Source: Tubiluchus corallicola (Eukaryota > Priapulida > Priapulimorpha > Priapulimorphida > Tubiluchidae). Taken from it: 64,000 nt of DNA. The notes under the pieces were generated by a model. It was given only the letters and a program-made list of their open reading frames with translations, made no database searches and had not been told where the DNA came from. Positions 62,421 to 64,000 of this stretch are shown in pieces. The stretch is taken from positions 253,501 through 317,500 of the forward strand of contig JAQGDQ010000062.1 of NCBI GenBank assembly GCA_030141605.1, read 5' to 3'. Each line of letters opens with the position of its first letter. Within the stretch, counting starts at the first letter, position 1. Made by a program: the position numbers and the translations under genes.

Positions 62421-62719
62421 TTTCTATCTGATATAAAATGCATCATTCTTAAATAATCGTACATTAATATTTACTAACCGTCATTTTTTACTAATGTCTA
62501 ATGTATCACTGTAAGTAAAACTTTCGTATACTAAAAGTTAAGTATGGTCAATTACTGTAAATGTTTTTGTAAATAGTGTATAAAGTCTATTGTGGTGAGG
62601 ATCTTAAATCATGTTGTACAAACTGTCTGATCCAATCCTAAATAAATTATGTTTAAACTAAGTACAGAACTTCAGCTAACAGAAAGCGAACGGGAAAAGA
62701 AAATTTAAAGAATTGTATA

Positions 62720-63140
62720 CCTTTACAGGCTTCACAGGGAAAGTCACAATACGTATACTATGTAAATATTAATCCAGATTTAGTATTAGGGTTTTGCGAT
62801 GAGAGAAAATTGTTTACTGATGCTTATAACTGCATTAACGTTGTACGTTTGCGATTAATATCTCACGATTTATCTATCGACAAAGGTCGTTGGCATCATA
62901 AGCCTAGAGAAGATAGATTGTGTGAGTTTTGTAAACCTGTGCTACTGACTGAGAATGAAAAACATTTCATTTTGAATTGTAAAAGAACAGCATTGGCAGG
63001 TAAATTATGCAATTTTGTGAATTGTAACTTTCGAGATTTTTCGGTAATTTCGATGATGGAATGTTCATGGAATGTTTGCTTTGTATTCGGGTGTACTTTT
63101 AAACATAAACGAGTAGTGCGGTTCATAATATAGGTAAATA
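62720..63140 (+). pseudogene. Second LINE ORF2 C-terminal fragment
   Basis: INPDLVLGFCDERKLFTDAY leads into RLRLISHDLSIDKGRWHHK and CEFCKPVLLTENEKHFILNC, a related but different Cys/His end. It follows directly after the 3' end of the first LINE, so two elements are stacked. Confidence 0.65.
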
Positions 63141-63251
63141 GTTCATTAGTTGCCTGTAATTACATTCATTTTGTTAAAAAACTATAGGGTGCAGATTTCA
63201 CGCGGTATATGTCACGAAATTGTAAAAAATGCTCCAAACCGAGAATAAACA

Positions 63252-63565
<314 letters not shown>

Positions 63566-63569
63566 ACTA

Positions 63570-63800
63570 CTATATACGTATTTATTCATTTATGTGTTAT
63601 GAATGTGTGAATAAATGTGCTTATCTGTAACTAACTTTTTAAACGTAAACTAACCCACTCATACTGTAATTATACTAGTAAATGTATGTATAGCATTTTG
63701 TAATATTTGTAATATTATGTAACTTTCGCCCTCCAAATAGAGGGTCGTGTTTAGATTGAATTTCTGAATAAAAGATTTATAATAATAATAACTGGGAGGG
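63570..63800 (+). mobile_element. Another LINE-type 3' end
   Basis: A stem CCCTCCAAATAGAGGG at about 63730 is followed by AATAAAAGATTTATAATAATAA, the hairpin plus short-repeat tail seen in CR1/L2 elements. Confidence 0.4.
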
Positions 63801-64000
63801 AGATGAGTACCTGACAAGCATATTCAACAAGTCACGGTGCAGTACATTTCTATGATATCATCAGAAAATGTCCAAGCTCATTTCATTATGTCATGTCTCG
63901 CAAAAGAGAAATTCATTTACTGTCTTTGGCTGATTGTATGCTACTACAGTATAAGAATTGAAAAACCTGTTCTTTCATGTGAGATGATAGGTCAGTTGAA

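Larger units (their letters stand above)
59220..62660 (+). mobile_element. Degraded CR1/L2-like LINE, ORF2 in fragments
   Basis: Order on the + strand: endonuclease (SETHL at about 59340, LGGDFNARVGSL at 59680-59720, LSDDFPLATTI at 59950), reverse transcriptase (FQPGRSCAEHV and FVAFLDFSAAFDRV at 61020-61150), and a C-terminal Cys/His piece (NCNCGFRFESVEHFLLHC at about 62160). Stops and frame shifts break it throughout; at the catalytic YADD-type box (about 61420) the second Asp codon is a stop. It follows the possible fourth exon of gene 2. Confidence 0.75.

Overview
This is a window of an invertebrate animal genome: AT-rich, spliced genes with GT-AG introns of 0.1 to 5.6 kb, many tandem repeats, and fragments of LINE, BEL/Pao and tRNA-derived SINE elements. 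The genes are extracellular-matrix genes. The species cannot be fixed from sequence alone; a tunicate, cnidarian or sponge would all fit. Most long open frames here are tandem repeats read through, not genes.

Three spliced genes lie head-to-tail on the + strand. (1) Positions 2-17333: the 3' two-thirds (13 exons, about 495 residues) of a procollagen lysyl hydroxylase/glycosyltransferase (PLOD family). Its C-terminal 2-oxoglutarate dioxygenase domain is recognisable, but it lacks the iron-binding His-x-Asp motif and the 2-oxoglutarate-binding Arg, so the hydroxylase half looks like a pseudoenzyme. (2) Positions 28227-38255: a complete four-exon gene for a short secreted collagen of 445 residues. 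It has a signal peptide, an acidic segment, a Cys-x-x-Cys, about 100 Gly-X-Y triplets in one exon, and a short C-terminal domain with an RGD. (3) From 46238: the start of a second secreted protein with a similar signal-peptide exon and the same phase-1 exon pattern, two acidic Pro/Glu-rich exons, and a possible fourth exon at 58617-58819. Its 3' end is outside the window or unrecognised.

Between and inside the genes: minisatellites (3465-3880, 7862-8660, 11880-12265, 39645-40455, 43505-43850), long microsatellites (4779-4913, 13838-13985, 14998-15122, 63252-63565), and a nested inverted repeat with a perfect 129-bp palindromic arm inside collagen intron 3. Gene 2 intron 1 holds an internally deleted antisense BEL/Pao element with terminal repeats. 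LINE pieces include ORF1 fragments at about 31.7-32.5 kb, an RTE-like tail at 54 kb and a broken CR1/L2-like element at 59-63.2 kb. Several tRNA-like SINE heads and a dispersed repeat of about 390 bp complete the picture.

The main biological point is the physical association of a collagen-modifying enzyme gene, apparently inactive as a hydroxylase, with an unusual short collagen whose helix carries 15 lysines in the X-Lys-Gly context these enzymes normally hydroxylate, and with a possible relative of that collagen downstream.
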